This document shows positions 1 to 9,311 of a stretch of DNA of 64,000 nt, one piece after another. The position numbers and the translations under genes were made by a program. Below the pieces are notes generated by a model that searched no databases, was not told where the DNA came from, and worked only from the letters and a program-made list of their open reading frames with translations. This DNA comes from Eublepharis macularius (lineage: Eukaryota; Chordata; Lepidosauria; Squamata; Eublepharidae), in the NCBI RefSeq assembly GCF_028583425.1, contig NC_072800.1, positions 90,410,501 through 90,474,500 of the forward strand, read 5' to 3'. How positions within the stretch are numbered: position 1 is the first letter of the stretch; each line of letters opens with the position of its first letter.

Positions 1-337
1 TTTATATAACTTGGTATTGTCTAAAAGCCTACGAGCTGTATAAACACACCTATTAATAAATGGAATGGGATATATTAGATATTATATAGTATTAAATATA
101 TGGTACATATTGCTAGAATATATTATATGTTATTAGATAATTATGTTATATAGGGTCTAGGATGGTTAAGGATTATATACTAAGAGGTAGTAATGTAAAT
201 TAGATGAAGGGAATGGAAAACTGTTGGAAGTCAACGGAAAAGGGGAGTGAAAGGGTGGGGGATATTATTATATGGGGGAGATAAAATAATGTGTTGTATG
301 TGTGAATTGATATAATAACCCATCCAATAAAAATTTA
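1..337 (+). mobile_element. L1 LINE, 3' UTR fragment
   Basis: The stretch around 215-330 matches, in order, the 3' UTR of the complete L1 at 48185-54323: a GTTGGAAGTCA motif, a purine-rich G/A block, and a final CAATAAAAATTT before the end. The fragment is on the + strand and is cut off by the window edge, so its true length is unknown. No coding sequence remains. Confidence 0.75.
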
Positions 338-524
338 GTTTAAAATGAATGGAATGGGATAGGGATAAAACAAAAGGGCCACTGGGTGATCTGGAACGGC
401 TCATCAAGAGGTCCTACCAAGAGAGGCAGTTCTTCAGATATGTGGGCCCCGGACTGCAAACTGGGATGACCTAGGTGGTAGCCTAGGGCACCAGAAGTAA
501 AGGTCTGCCCAAACCAGCCCTGTT

Positions 525-1495
525 GCTACCCTCTCTGCCCACAATGTGGGCCTGGCCCAGCCCCGTCACCCTTCGGTGTGCGGGGTTCCGCAAGGGGCAA
601 TACTCTCCCCGATGTTATTTAACATCTACATGCGCCCCCTTGCCCAGTTGGTGCGGAGGTTTGGGCTGGGCTGTCATCAATATGCGGATGACACTCAGCT
701 TTTTCTGTTGATGGATGGCCGGCCAGACACGGCCCTGGACAATCTGGCCAGAGCTCTGGAGGCTGTGATGGCATGGTTCAAACAGAGCAGGCTGAAACTG
801 AACCCGGTGAAGACAGAGGTCCTGCAGCTGGGACGGGGGCTGCCAGATGTTGGGATCCAGCTCCCTGCCCTGGATGGGATACCACTGGCAACTTAGCCAG
901 TGGTGAACAGTCTGGGTGTGCTCCTGGATGCCTCCCTGTCGATGGAGGCCCAGGTCACGCCGGTTGCCAAGTCTGCATTTTTCCATCTCCATCAGATCAG
1001 GCAACTTGCCCCCTACCTGACGCCCCAGGACCTGGCTACAGTGACCCATGCAATGGTCACCTCCAGCTAGATTACTGCAACTCACTCTACGCTGGGCTAC
1101 CCCTGGGCCTGATCTGGAAACTACAACTGGTCCAGAATGCGGCGGCACGGGTCCTGACCAGTATACCTTACCAGTCACACATCACACCTGACCTGCGCCA
1201 GCTGCACTGGCTTCCTGTTGAATTCCGAATCAGGTTCAAGATGTTGGTTCTTACCTTTAAAGCCCTGAGTGGTTTGGGACCAGTATATCTTTGGGACCGC
1301 CTCTCCCTGTATGTTCCCCGGAGACCGCTTCAATCACCATTGCACTTTAATGTACTTGGTTAATTTATTTTATTATTGCTTATTGTATGTTGATTTTAGA
1401 ATTATTGTTTTCTTGTTTTTATTGATTTTAACTGTCGTTCACCTCCCAGAGCCCCTGAGTATGGGCGGTTTATAAATTGAAATAATAAATAAGTG
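525..1495 (+). mobile_element. L2-type LINE, 5'-truncated, reverse transcriptase remnant
   Basis: Translated pieces give typical L2 reverse transcriptase and C-terminal blocks: GVPQGAILSPMLFNIYMRPL, CHQYADDTQLFL with the catalytic YADD, then LRQLHWLPVEFRIRFK and FKALSGLGPVYLWDRLS. These lie in different frames with internal stops, so it is a decayed copy. The 3' end runs into an AT-rich tail ending in AATAATAAATAA near 1480-1493, as expected for L2. Confidence 0.85.
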
Positions 1496-1499
1496 GCAG

Positions 1500-1573
1500 C
1501 CCAGGGCATCACGCTCTGGCCCCGGGAGTGCCGGAACTCCATTCCCCCGCGTTCCCGCTGAAAAAAAGCCCTG
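1500..1573 (-). mobile_element. hAT-type MITE fragment
   Basis: The right end reads GAAAAAAAGCCCTG, the same terminus as the complete MITE at 29343-29583. Only about one arm is present. Confidence 0.55.
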
Positions 1574-1689
1574 TGTATATATATAACACAGCGGCACATA
1601 ATCTAAACGACCACCTTTGTAGCCATCTCTGAAGCATTTTGGCAGGGAAATATGTGAGATGGAGGTATCACTAGTAGGGAGGACATGTG

Positions 1690-1916
1690 TTGTACTCCCC
1701 CGGCTAGGGGGCACCGCCTCGCATCAACCAAATGCCTGGCGGAACAGCTCCGTCTTACAGGCCCGGCGGAAAGCTAACAAAGCCTTCTGGGCCCTGGTGT
1801 CATTGGACAGAACGTTCCACCAGGCCCTGGTGGATGCCAGGCGGGCCTCCCTAGAGCCAGGGATCTTTAATAGATGTTTATCGCTGGAGCAAAGAGTCCT
1901 CTGGGGTTCACATGGG
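1690..1916 (-). mobile_element. L2 LINE fragment
   Basis: The minus-strand translation contains ARLASTRAWWNVL and AFRRACKTELFRQAFG, the same C-terminal L2 block seen at 19060-19490 and 32600-33140. Confidence 0.75.
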
Positions 1917-2685
1917 GAAGCAAAGCAAAGCAAAGAAGCTTGCTAGCCGTCTCCTTTATATGGAACATTTTCTGCTTCCCTACTTTTTCCTCAAGTGCAT
2001 GCTTTGAGTAACCTGGCTGACCCAAAAAGGACTTCACGAGTCGTTCATAATATCAAATATTTCACAAGCGCTTGTCCCAGAGGAAAACCCTCTTACCTCT
2101 GAATCACAGGACGTCATGTATGCATCACTGTAGTTTTCACACCCCTGGTTCACGGACGTGGTAGTGCATCAATGGAACATGTGGGCTCCCTTGTATGCCC
2201 AAAGGTATATCTGGGATCTTTCTTACACCAAGCAATGGCACAAAGATCTGCTGAACCCACGAAAGCTGGCCTCAGAAGTGAATTAATTAGCTCACGGGAT
2301 TGCTGTGAGTATAAAATGGGAAAGGAATAGTTATGTTCACCAGCCAACGTGCAGGAAAAATAGGATACTAGACAGACTCTTACAGTGGAATTTAAATCAA
2401 TGGGCTTAGACTGGAGTAACTCTTCCTAGGATTGCGCGGTTGGTCCATCTCACTCAATATTGTCTATTCGGACTGACAGCTGTTCGCCATAATCTCTGGC
2501 AGCAGGAGGCCCTTTCCTTAATACCTGCAGAGCGGCTGGTTTCCGGAACTGGACCTGGTCTCGTTTGCATGCAAAGTATGTTATGGACCACTTTGCTATG
2601 GCCAGCCCCAAGTATCCATGCTGCTCTCTGCAGAAAAATGGTTAGCCTGCCTGTCCTGGTATATGTCTCTGCTATTCATTTATTT
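1917..2685. other. Unclassified spacer
   Basis: No convincing gene, domain or repeat family was recognised. Short open frames here have no coding character. Confidence 0.4.
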
Positions 2686-2689
2686 ATTT

Positions 2690-2935
2690 AGGATCACAGA
2701 CTCATAGGGTTGGAAAGGTCATCTAGTCCAACCCCCTGCACAATGCAGGAAATTCACAACTACCTTCCCCCCTCCCTCACACACCCAGTGCCCCCTGCGC
2801 CATGCCCAGAAGATGGCAAAACACCTCCAGGAAGCCTAGCCAAACTGGCCTGGGGAAAATTGCTTCCTGACCCCAAAGTGGCGATTGGCTTTACCCTGGA
2901 CATGTAAGAAGGGGCCACGAGAACTAAGCACTGAT
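2690..2935 (-). mobile_element. CR1-like LINE 3' end
   Basis: The segment begins with ATCACAGACTCATAGGGTTGG and continues through a CTAGTCCAACCCCCTGCA block, characteristic of CR1 3' ends read on the opposite strand. The same motifs in the other orientation close the CR1 fragment at 44130-44510. Confidence 0.75.
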
Positions 2936-2982
2936 GGAACCCTTCCTGCCCTCCCCCTCATGATCTGCCTAGGTTCACAATC

Positions 2983-3150
<168 letters not shown>

Positions 3151-3578
3151 CAGTGGGGCCCTTTTCCAGGGCCGTGTGACCTCCCATTCCACTGTTGGTA
3201 TGCCACAACCCCAATGACAGTGGCATGAGTGCAGGGTGTGTGTCCTCCTCACAATGTGGGGGATGGTGGCAGCTGCAGCTTTCCTGTGGTGCAGGGGGAA
3301 GAAGGCAGCAGTTTTCCTGCAGCATGGGGAGAGGAGATCATGAAGTCATTTGCCGCAGGCACCAAAAATCCTCAAGCCATGCCTGGCTGTGAAGGGCTTT
3401 AAAAGAATGTTTCTTTTATGCCCCTGGCTTGCTTGGAATGCTGATAATTTAGGTAGTTGTTTTTACGATTTTATGGGATTGTTTACTTGTTAGCTGCCAC
3501 CCCTCAAGCAGCTCTCTGGAGAGGCAATTTGTATATTCAATGAATGAACAAATGAATGAATAAATAGTCCTGACTCCT
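3151..3578. other. Unclassified spacer with possible LINE 3' tail
   Basis: 3151-3425 shows nothing recognisable. 3430-3565 ends in repeated GAATGAA units and looks like the tail of an L2- or CR1-like LINE on the + strand, but this is weak. Confidence 0.35.
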
Positions 3579-3581
3579 GAG

Positions 3582-3890
3582 TAGAGATGGGCACGATCCA
3601 AAAAAAATATCGATTAAGCCGTTCGTGGATCCGGGCCGCTGCCGAACCCAGGCCACCGATTCTAACCAATCAAGTTCCATTTCTGAGCCGGAATTGGGAA
3701 GGCCAAAGCGGGAGGGCGCCCGGCTGTTTCCAGCGATATAGGAAAGGTGGTTGGTAGCAGTGGCTGCCAGGCCTGGCGGGCAGGGGGAGGGAGGGGACAT
3801 TCACACACACACACACACACACACACATACAGAGTAGGGGGGAGTTTTTAACCCGGCAACAAGCCGCCTCCCCTCAGGAAGGGGACATTC
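3582..3890 (+). mobile_element. hAT-type MITE, partial
   Basis: The left end TAGAGATGGGCACGATCC matches the complete element at 22962-23646 in both the terminus and the following sequence (gaps and an internal CA microsatellite aside). The other end is missing because a second hAT-like element begins at 3892. Confidence 0.7.
3803..3828. repeat. (CA)n microsatellite
   Basis: About 12 to 13 consecutive CA units lie inside the partial hAT element. Confidence 0.95.
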
Positions 3891-3891
3891 C

Positions 3892-4340
3892 CAGGGCTGG
3901 ATCTACGATTGCCAGCACCCAGGGCAACCGTAGTCAGGCTCTTGCGTGGGCGTGCACGCTCCGGGCCCCCCCCCGCCCACACAGCAAGCTGGCTGTCCCG
4001 GTGTGCTGCGTAGCTGGCAGCAGTGCGAGTGGCTCGGTGGCTGCCCGCACCGTTCACCTGCCCCGCAAGACAAGGGGCAGCCGGCTTGCCCATGCGCCCC
4101 TTGTGGCTTCCCAGCCACCCGCACTGCCTTTTGCCTTTCCCCAGGACAAGGGGTGGCCGGCTTGCCCACTCGCCCCTTGTCCTGGGGAAAGGCGAATGGC
4201 ACAGGCAGCCTCCCAGCCTCCCGCGCTGCCTTTTGCCTTTCCCCAGGACAAGGGGTGGCCGGCTTGCCCACTCGCCGGCTTGCCCACTCGCCCCGTGTCC
4301 TGGGGAAAGAGGAACGGCGCAGGTGGCCTCCCAGCCTCCC
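3892..4340 (+). mobile_element. GC-rich hAT-like element with tandem hairpins, partial
   Basis: It starts CAGGGCTGGATCTA, like the complete element at 41027-41446. The interior contains three tandem GC-rich hairpin units. The clearest has perfect 19-bp arms at 4135-4153 and 4173-4191. The right terminus was not found. Proline- and glycine-rich open frames in all six frames reflect composition only. Confidence 0.6.
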
Positions 4341-4364
4341 GCGCTGCCTTTTACCTTATATGTG

Positions 4365-4450
4365 TCCTGCAGAGTTTCATTATTTGCCTTTGCTGCATAG
4401 AACAAGCACTCCAAGGTGGCAAAGCAAAGGGTCATCCCAAATAAAAGGTC
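4365..4450 (+). mobile_element. LINE-tail-like repeat, family uncertain
   Basis: The sequence TATGTGTCCTGCAGAGTTTC and the following ~70 bases recur at 42030-42110 with a few changes. Both copies directly follow or precede hAT-like elements. Confidence 0.5.
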
Positions 4451-4534
4451 CCAATTAACTACTGTGCAGATAATAATGATGATGATGATAAACAATACAA
4501 ACTGCACTTATATAGTGCTTTTCTAGACAGATTA

Positions 4535-4707
4535 GTGCCCTACTGTGAATGGTGGAGAGTGCCCTCAAGTCATAGCTTACATATGGTGACCCCCCCCCCC
4601 TAGTGGGGTTTTCATGGCAAGAGACTAACAGAGGTGGTTTGCCATTGCCTGCCTCTGCAACCCTGGTCTTTGTTGGAGGTCTCCCATCCAATTACTAACC
4701 AAGGCCA
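4535..4707 (-). mobile_element. 5S-rRNA-related SINE
   Basis: On the minus strand it contains GGTTAGTAATTGGATGGGAG, resembling the 3' part of 5S rRNA. The shared squamate SINE body GCAATGGCAAACCACCTCTG follows. A poly-C run interrupts it. Confidence 0.6.
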
Positions 4708-4739
4708 TATGCGCTACTGAGAGCAGTGAAAAAGTCAGC

Positions 4740-4885
4740 GTATTATAATTCTCACAACACAGCTGGGGAGCTGGGCTGAGACAAGAGGCTTAGCCAAGGC
4801 CTCCTGTAGAGTGCGCAACAGGACTAGAATTCGAACCAGCAGAGTCCTGATTTGCAACCCAACCACTTCACCACTATGCTACAGC
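4740..4885 (-). mobile_element. MIR-like / tRNA-derived SINE
   Basis: Read on the minus strand, a tRNA-like head (TAGTGGTGAAGTGGTTGGG) is followed by GGTTCGAATTC, a B-box-like motif, then a core-SINE-like body. Confidence 0.55.
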
Positions 4886-5430
4886 AGCTTTATATAATGC
4901 AGATCATTCCAGGCTAGAGGGACCAATGGTCTAGTATCAGGCTGCTTCATATAATGAATCTTTTGCATGGCAATCTCAGCTAAATTCTGTAATGGTGGAG
5001 ACAGACGACAGGTTTTTCGGAGAACTAAGGGCAGTTTGAAAACAGAAACACATTGCAAATGGAACATTCTTCCATTCTACTTTCAAACACATTTTGCCGG
5101 GGGTTGTATTCTACTAAATATTTCTTTGAAGTGAGAACTAAAGAAATACTGTTGTATATCACAGGAAAAGAAGACAATCTCAGACCGCTTTAACATTCTT
5201 CCCGATGATTATCTGGTTTGGCATTATGCTCCTCCTCCCAGCTTCCCAACCTTGCAGCCTAGAAATGTATTTTAAAACTCATTTCATGTTTAAACTCAGA
5301 AGGTCTTTGGTTCTTTCCCAAGAATCCCATCCTCTGAGTTCCAGTTTCGGCTTGATAGGGAAGGAACCTCGTAGCTGTGCTCTGCTAAGAGGTTTCCAAT
5401 TTTAACTTCTAGAGGTACTTTCTCAATGGC
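4886..5430. other. Unclassified spacer
   Basis: AT-rich sequence with no recognised gene or repeat. Confidence 0.4.
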
Positions 5431-5432
5431 GC

Positions 5433-5535
5433 AGTAAGGAGACTTATGTAAGGAGACTTATTATGTAAAGAGAATTATTATGTAAGGGGACTTATTATAT
5501 AAGGAGAATTATTATGCAAGGAGATTTATTGCATT
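5433..5535. repeat. Minisatellite, about 19-bp unit
   Basis: Five to six degenerate copies of a unit close to AAGGAGACTTATTATGT occur head to tail. Confidence 0.85.
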
Positions 5536-5605
5536 TTTAATCTTGATATCTTGGCCTCTAAGGGACTGAATCTCCACACTGATTTTTCCTTTTATTCATG
5601 ACATG

Positions 5606-5862
5606 AATAATAATAATGATAATGTTTGATTTATATACTGCCTTTCAGGACAACGCCCACTCAGAGTGGTTTACAAAGTATGTGATTATTATCTCTACAA
5701 CAACAAACACCCTGTGAGGTGAGGGAGGCTGGGAGAGCTCTGAGAGAGCTGACTGACCCAAGATCACCCAGCTAGCCTGAAGTGGAGGAGTGGGGAATCA
5801 AACCCGGCTCTCCAGATTAGAGTCCTGCTGCTTTTAACCACTACACCAAACTGGCTCTCCCA
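5606..5862 (-). mobile_element. tRNA-derived SINE (ACA/CORE-type squamate family)
   Basis: The minus strand starts with AGCCAGTTTGGTGTAGTGGT, a tRNA-like A box, followed by GGTTTGATTCCCC, a B box. It then passes through a GTCAGTCAGCTCTCTCAGAG body to a TATATAAATCAAAC 3' end. Related copies lie at 14862-15065, 23950-24062 and 41841-41951. Confidence 0.8.
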
Positions 5863-5959
5863 CCAAACTGACTGGTGGGATATAGGTCTGATATCCAAGG
5901 ATTGTGGCTATCCGTTTAAGAGGTTGCAATGAATGCAATTTAGAGAATGGGTATGCTAC

Positions 5960-6012
5960 AATAAAATTGGTTAGTCTTAAAGGTGCTACTGGACTCTTTT
6001 TAACCTTGAGTT
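5960..6012 (+). repeat. Fragment of dispersed fold-back repeat
   Basis: GGTTAGTCTTAAAGGTGCTA is the conserved arm of the inverted repeats at 20636-20850 and 31308-31520. Confidence 0.65.
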
Positions 6013-6684
6013 GTTCCGGAAATGACCACCAGGTGGTCCTGATGAGAAATTTGTGCGGAAAAGAATTGTGAGCAAGGAATACACGTGAATCTTTTGGTAC
6101 ATGTTAGGTGTAGTTTATTATAATGATTTGTATTTTGAAAGTTGTACTTGTGAATGTTAATTCCTTGCAGCTTCAGGAGATGACAAGTAATTCACAGCAT
6201 GCTCTTGAGCGAGGGAGGGTGGCGTGGCAGGGACAGCACACCCTCTCTTGTGAGAGAAGACACAAACAAGAAATACATTAACCACATAAAGCATGCAGCA
6301 AGGAAATTATTAGTAGATTTACCTGTGGATAACTTGATTGGAGACATGACCATACGGACAATTAATTATATATGATTTGTCTTATTTATGGATTTTTTAT
6401 TTATTAATGCATTTATTAACACTGTGCACTTTATATGGTATGCTTTAAAGCATTTGTGGATGTTTGCAACCTTCAGTTACGAGTAAGCTGTAACCTGCTT
6501 TAGGGCTTGATTCTTGAACGGTACATTTATTGTGTTTAGGATCTAACTTTGCAGGAGTTAGTTAATAATGGTGGTTTTTAGCTCATTATTCGAGTTGCTG
6601 ATGGCTGAGAGAAAGCCAAGTGCCTGCAGTGGAATTGGTCCCCTTCCCATGGTGCCTTTCCAAGCTGTAGTTTGGGTGGTTTGG
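6013..6684. other. Unclassified spacer
   Basis: AT-rich intergenic sequence with no recognised gene. It lies just outside the left boundary of CYP8B1 segment 1. Confidence 0.4.
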
Positions 6685-6868
6685 GAAGAACCAGCCCTGC
6701 AATCTGGTAATATAATCAACAGAAAACTCGCAGACTGTTAACACATATCACAACACTGGAAAGAGCTTGGCTGAGTTGTTTTGGTATTGGTTTTCAGTCC
6801 CAATGCATAGAAACCAAAAGCTTGCTGGCATCTACTAGCAATACCACTGTCAGCCATTGGCGTCCAAG

Positions 6869-7100
6869 GGCCAAACTACAAGTGACACCTGACACTAGTT
6901 GGACACTTGTCAGCTTCCCTCAAGTTTTGATGGGAAATGTAGGCGTCCTGGTCTTGCAGCTTGGCTCTCCAACTGCTGTCCAATGAACTTTTCAACTGTC
7001 ACTTTTCCAACATTCCACCAAGCTGCCTACATTTCCCATCAAAACTTGTGGGAAGCTGACAAGTGTCCAACCTGTGTCAGGCGTCACTTGTAGTTTGTCC
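6869..7100. mobile_element. MITE with 5-bp TSD (GCCAAAC family), 232 bp
   Basis: Terminal inverted repeats begin GGCCAAACTACAAGTGAC and are followed by a longer interior inverted repeat (AAGTTTTGATGGGAAATGTA and its complement). The element is flanked by direct repeats CCAAG at 6864-6868 and 7101-7105. The paralogous site in CYP8B1 segment 2 (about 25244) is empty, confirming a discrete insertion. Confidence 0.9.
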
Positions 7101-7370
7101 CCAAGTTTCAAGAGTTCAGAGCACTTCACATCCATTTTCTTCTTCTAATACTGTCCACGACGGGGTGGGAGTAAGCATAAAGCTCAAAATAAGTGATGGA
7201 GAGGGTAATCATCTTTAGGCCCCACCTGGAGGGTGCACAAACAAGGATATATATCCACAATAATAATCTAATTAAATAATCTATACAAAGAATTATTTTA
7301 AAAAGGAATGGACAATTTATAAATAAATACAAAAGGTGTCAGTAATTTGTATTTCGTGAGCTTTAGACAT

Positions 7371-7424
7371 TGTTTGTTTGTTTGTTTGTTTGTTTGTTTG
7401 TTTGTTTGTTTGTTTGTTTGTTTG

Positions 7425-7520
<96 letters not shown>
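7371..7520. repeat. Compound microsatellite (GTTT)n-(GATT)n
   Basis: GTTT units from 7371 to about 7428 change to GATT units up to 7520. It directly adjoins the 3' end of a minus-strand L2, so it probably grew from the LINE tail. Confidence 0.97.
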
Positions 7521-7935
7521 CCCGCTCTCCCCACGAACGGGCTCAGGGCGGGTTACGAGTTTATAATAATCTGGAGACTGCACTTATAGGAGGCAAATTA
7601 TTTTGTTGCCCCCCTGGTGGGAGACCAATAGGGAGGCTCCTAAAATGATCAAAGACTGGCCTCAACTATACACCTGGTGGAACATGTCTGTCTTACAGGC
7701 CTGGCTGAAAGAATATGAGATCTTGGTGGGTCCAGATGTCCTCTAACAGAAAGTTCCACCAGGTTGGGGCCAGGACTGAAAATGCCCTGACCCCGGTCGA
7801 GGCCAGCTGAGGTTCCTATTTACCAATTTTAATGCTCTTCGGGGTACATATGGGGAGAGACGGTTCCACGGGTATGCTGGTCCCAGTAATAACATGCAAG
7901 TTATAAAGTTTTGATTCAGACGGTTTGATAAGAAC
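7521..7935 (-). mobile_element. L2 LINE 3' fragment
   Basis: The order CGGGCTCAGGGCGG, then a block homologous to the L2 C-terminal coding region on the minus strand, matches the L2 at 18795-19500. It is absent from the paralogous position in segment 2. Confidence 0.8.
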
Positions 7936-8500
7936 ATTTCATGTAAGCAGCTACACTTTGAGAAAGACTATTGCAAAAACAGGGTTTCCAAGCCAGTCCC
8001 CCGTTAGTGTAGCTGGTTGGAGCCAGCAACATTTCGTCCCACCGATCAACCTAAAAAAAGCTTTTGGGATTCACATCCTTTGAGCTATACTGCAGGAGGT
8101 GAAGTTCTGTTCATTGTGGGTTTTGTTTTCAAGCATTCTCGATATGAGATTGTAATTATGGTTTTCCGTTTACTGTGATATGGATCCCTGTTTGTTATAT
8201 ACACATGAATGCTTGCTCACGGAATACAAATCACTGAAACATTTTTTATTTATTTATAATTTGTTCATACCTTTTTTATATAAAATACTTTGAATTACTT
8301 ATTTAGTTAGACTATCACGGTGGATATAGATCCTTGTTTGGGCAGACTCTTACCATGATTCTCTCATTCTATGGTCACACCTAGAGGTTGACAATCCTTT
8401 AAAATTCCTTTTAGTATTATAAGGAGCCACAAGGTTCAACATCCCCCACCCCGTGTTTGCCACAATAGACTCAGTTTCCTCACCGGGATATGTACATAAG
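7936..8500. other. Intergenic sequence, partly paralogous to segment 2
   Basis: 7936-8360 belongs to sequence inserted in segment 1. From about 8380 the sequence again parallels segment 2 around 25360-25460. No gene was seen. Confidence 0.45.
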
Positions 8501-8822
8501 GAAAGGTAAAGGTAAAAGGTAAAGGTAGTCCCCTGTGCAAGCACCAAGTCAATACTAACCCATGGGGGGATGTCACATCACAACGTTTTCTTGGCAGACT
8601 TTTGTTACGGGGTGGTTTGCCATTGCCTTCCCCGGTCATCTTCACTTTATCCCCAGGAAACTGGGTGCTCATTTTACCGACCTCGGAAGGATGGAAGGCT
8701 GAGTCAACCTTGAGCAGGCTACCAGCTACCTAAACCTGGTTTTCACCACGATTGAACTCAGGTCATGAGCAGAGCTTGGACTTCAGTACTGCAGCTTTCC
8801 ACTCTGTGCTACAGGACTGTTA
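8501..8822 (-). mobile_element. Sauria-type SINE, near full length
   Basis: The minus strand carries a tRNA-like head ending near 8822, a GTCGGTAAAATGAGCACCCA body, then GCAATGGCAAACCACCCCG and a 3' end with repeated GGTAAA/ACCTTT units at 8501-8530. The 3' part resembles the mobilising BovB LINE. Segment 2 lacks this insertion. Confidence 0.88.
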
Positions 8823-9185
8823 GCAAAGTATCCAATTTTGTTGAAAAGTTTGGAAAGTGAGAGGGGGGGGAAGCGTACTTCCCCATGCCCTGAAATCTTT
8901 CAGTTTCCCTCTTTCTCTCCTTGGCACATGTCAACTGCTTCAACTCTATTTTCACCTCCAGTCAAATCTTCAGTGATTACATTGTTTGATTTGTATCTGT
9001 GTTGGTTGGATGCAAAAAAAATGAATAAAAATTGCATGCTTCAAGTTAGAATTGTTCAAAAAGTTACAGGGTGGAATAATGAGTGGCCTTGCACTGCAAC
9101 TTAATTATTCCTCCTGGTTCCTGTTATGAACCTGGTTACTGTATTGGAACTTTCCATGCTGAAAATCCAGAATTCACAACAAAGA

Positions 9186-9194
9186 GTTAATTAC
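9186..9194 (+). promoter_or_regulatory. HNF1-like half site upstream of CYP8B1 copy 1
   Basis: GTTAATTAC matches one half of an HNF1 site and is conserved at 25804-25812 before copy 2. Binding is an inference from the motif only. Confidence 0.35.
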
Positions 9195-9249
9195 AGCATG
9201 CAGTCTCTCTGTTTCTGACCCAATCTTTTTTAACCAGATAAGACATGCC

Positions 9250-9256
9250 TTTATAA
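9250..9256 (+). promoter_or_regulatory. TATA-like box of CYP8B1 copy 1
   Basis: TTTATAA lies 56 nt upstream of the start codon (end of box to ATG). The same box lies at the same spacing before copy 2, in a well conserved block of about 120 bp. This implies a 5' leader of only about 25-30 nt. Confidence 0.6.
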
Positions 9257-9311
9257 TCACTTTCTGAGTGAAAACAGCTTGCGGTGGTGCTCAGTCTCAA
9301 AGCTCTGAGAG

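Noticed and set aside
3848-4507. Several overlapping Pro/Gly-rich ORFs up to 219 codons
   Set aside because: Overlapping ORFs on both strands of a GC-rich hairpin element; no domain and no codon bias.
4600-4707. Possible 5S rRNA gene
   Set aside because: Only the 3' part resembles 5S, and it is fused to a SINE body.
7298-7583. Frames rich in Asn-Gln-Ser-Ile and Thr-Asn-Lys-Gln repeats
   Set aside because: They are the GATT/GTTT microsatellite in translation.
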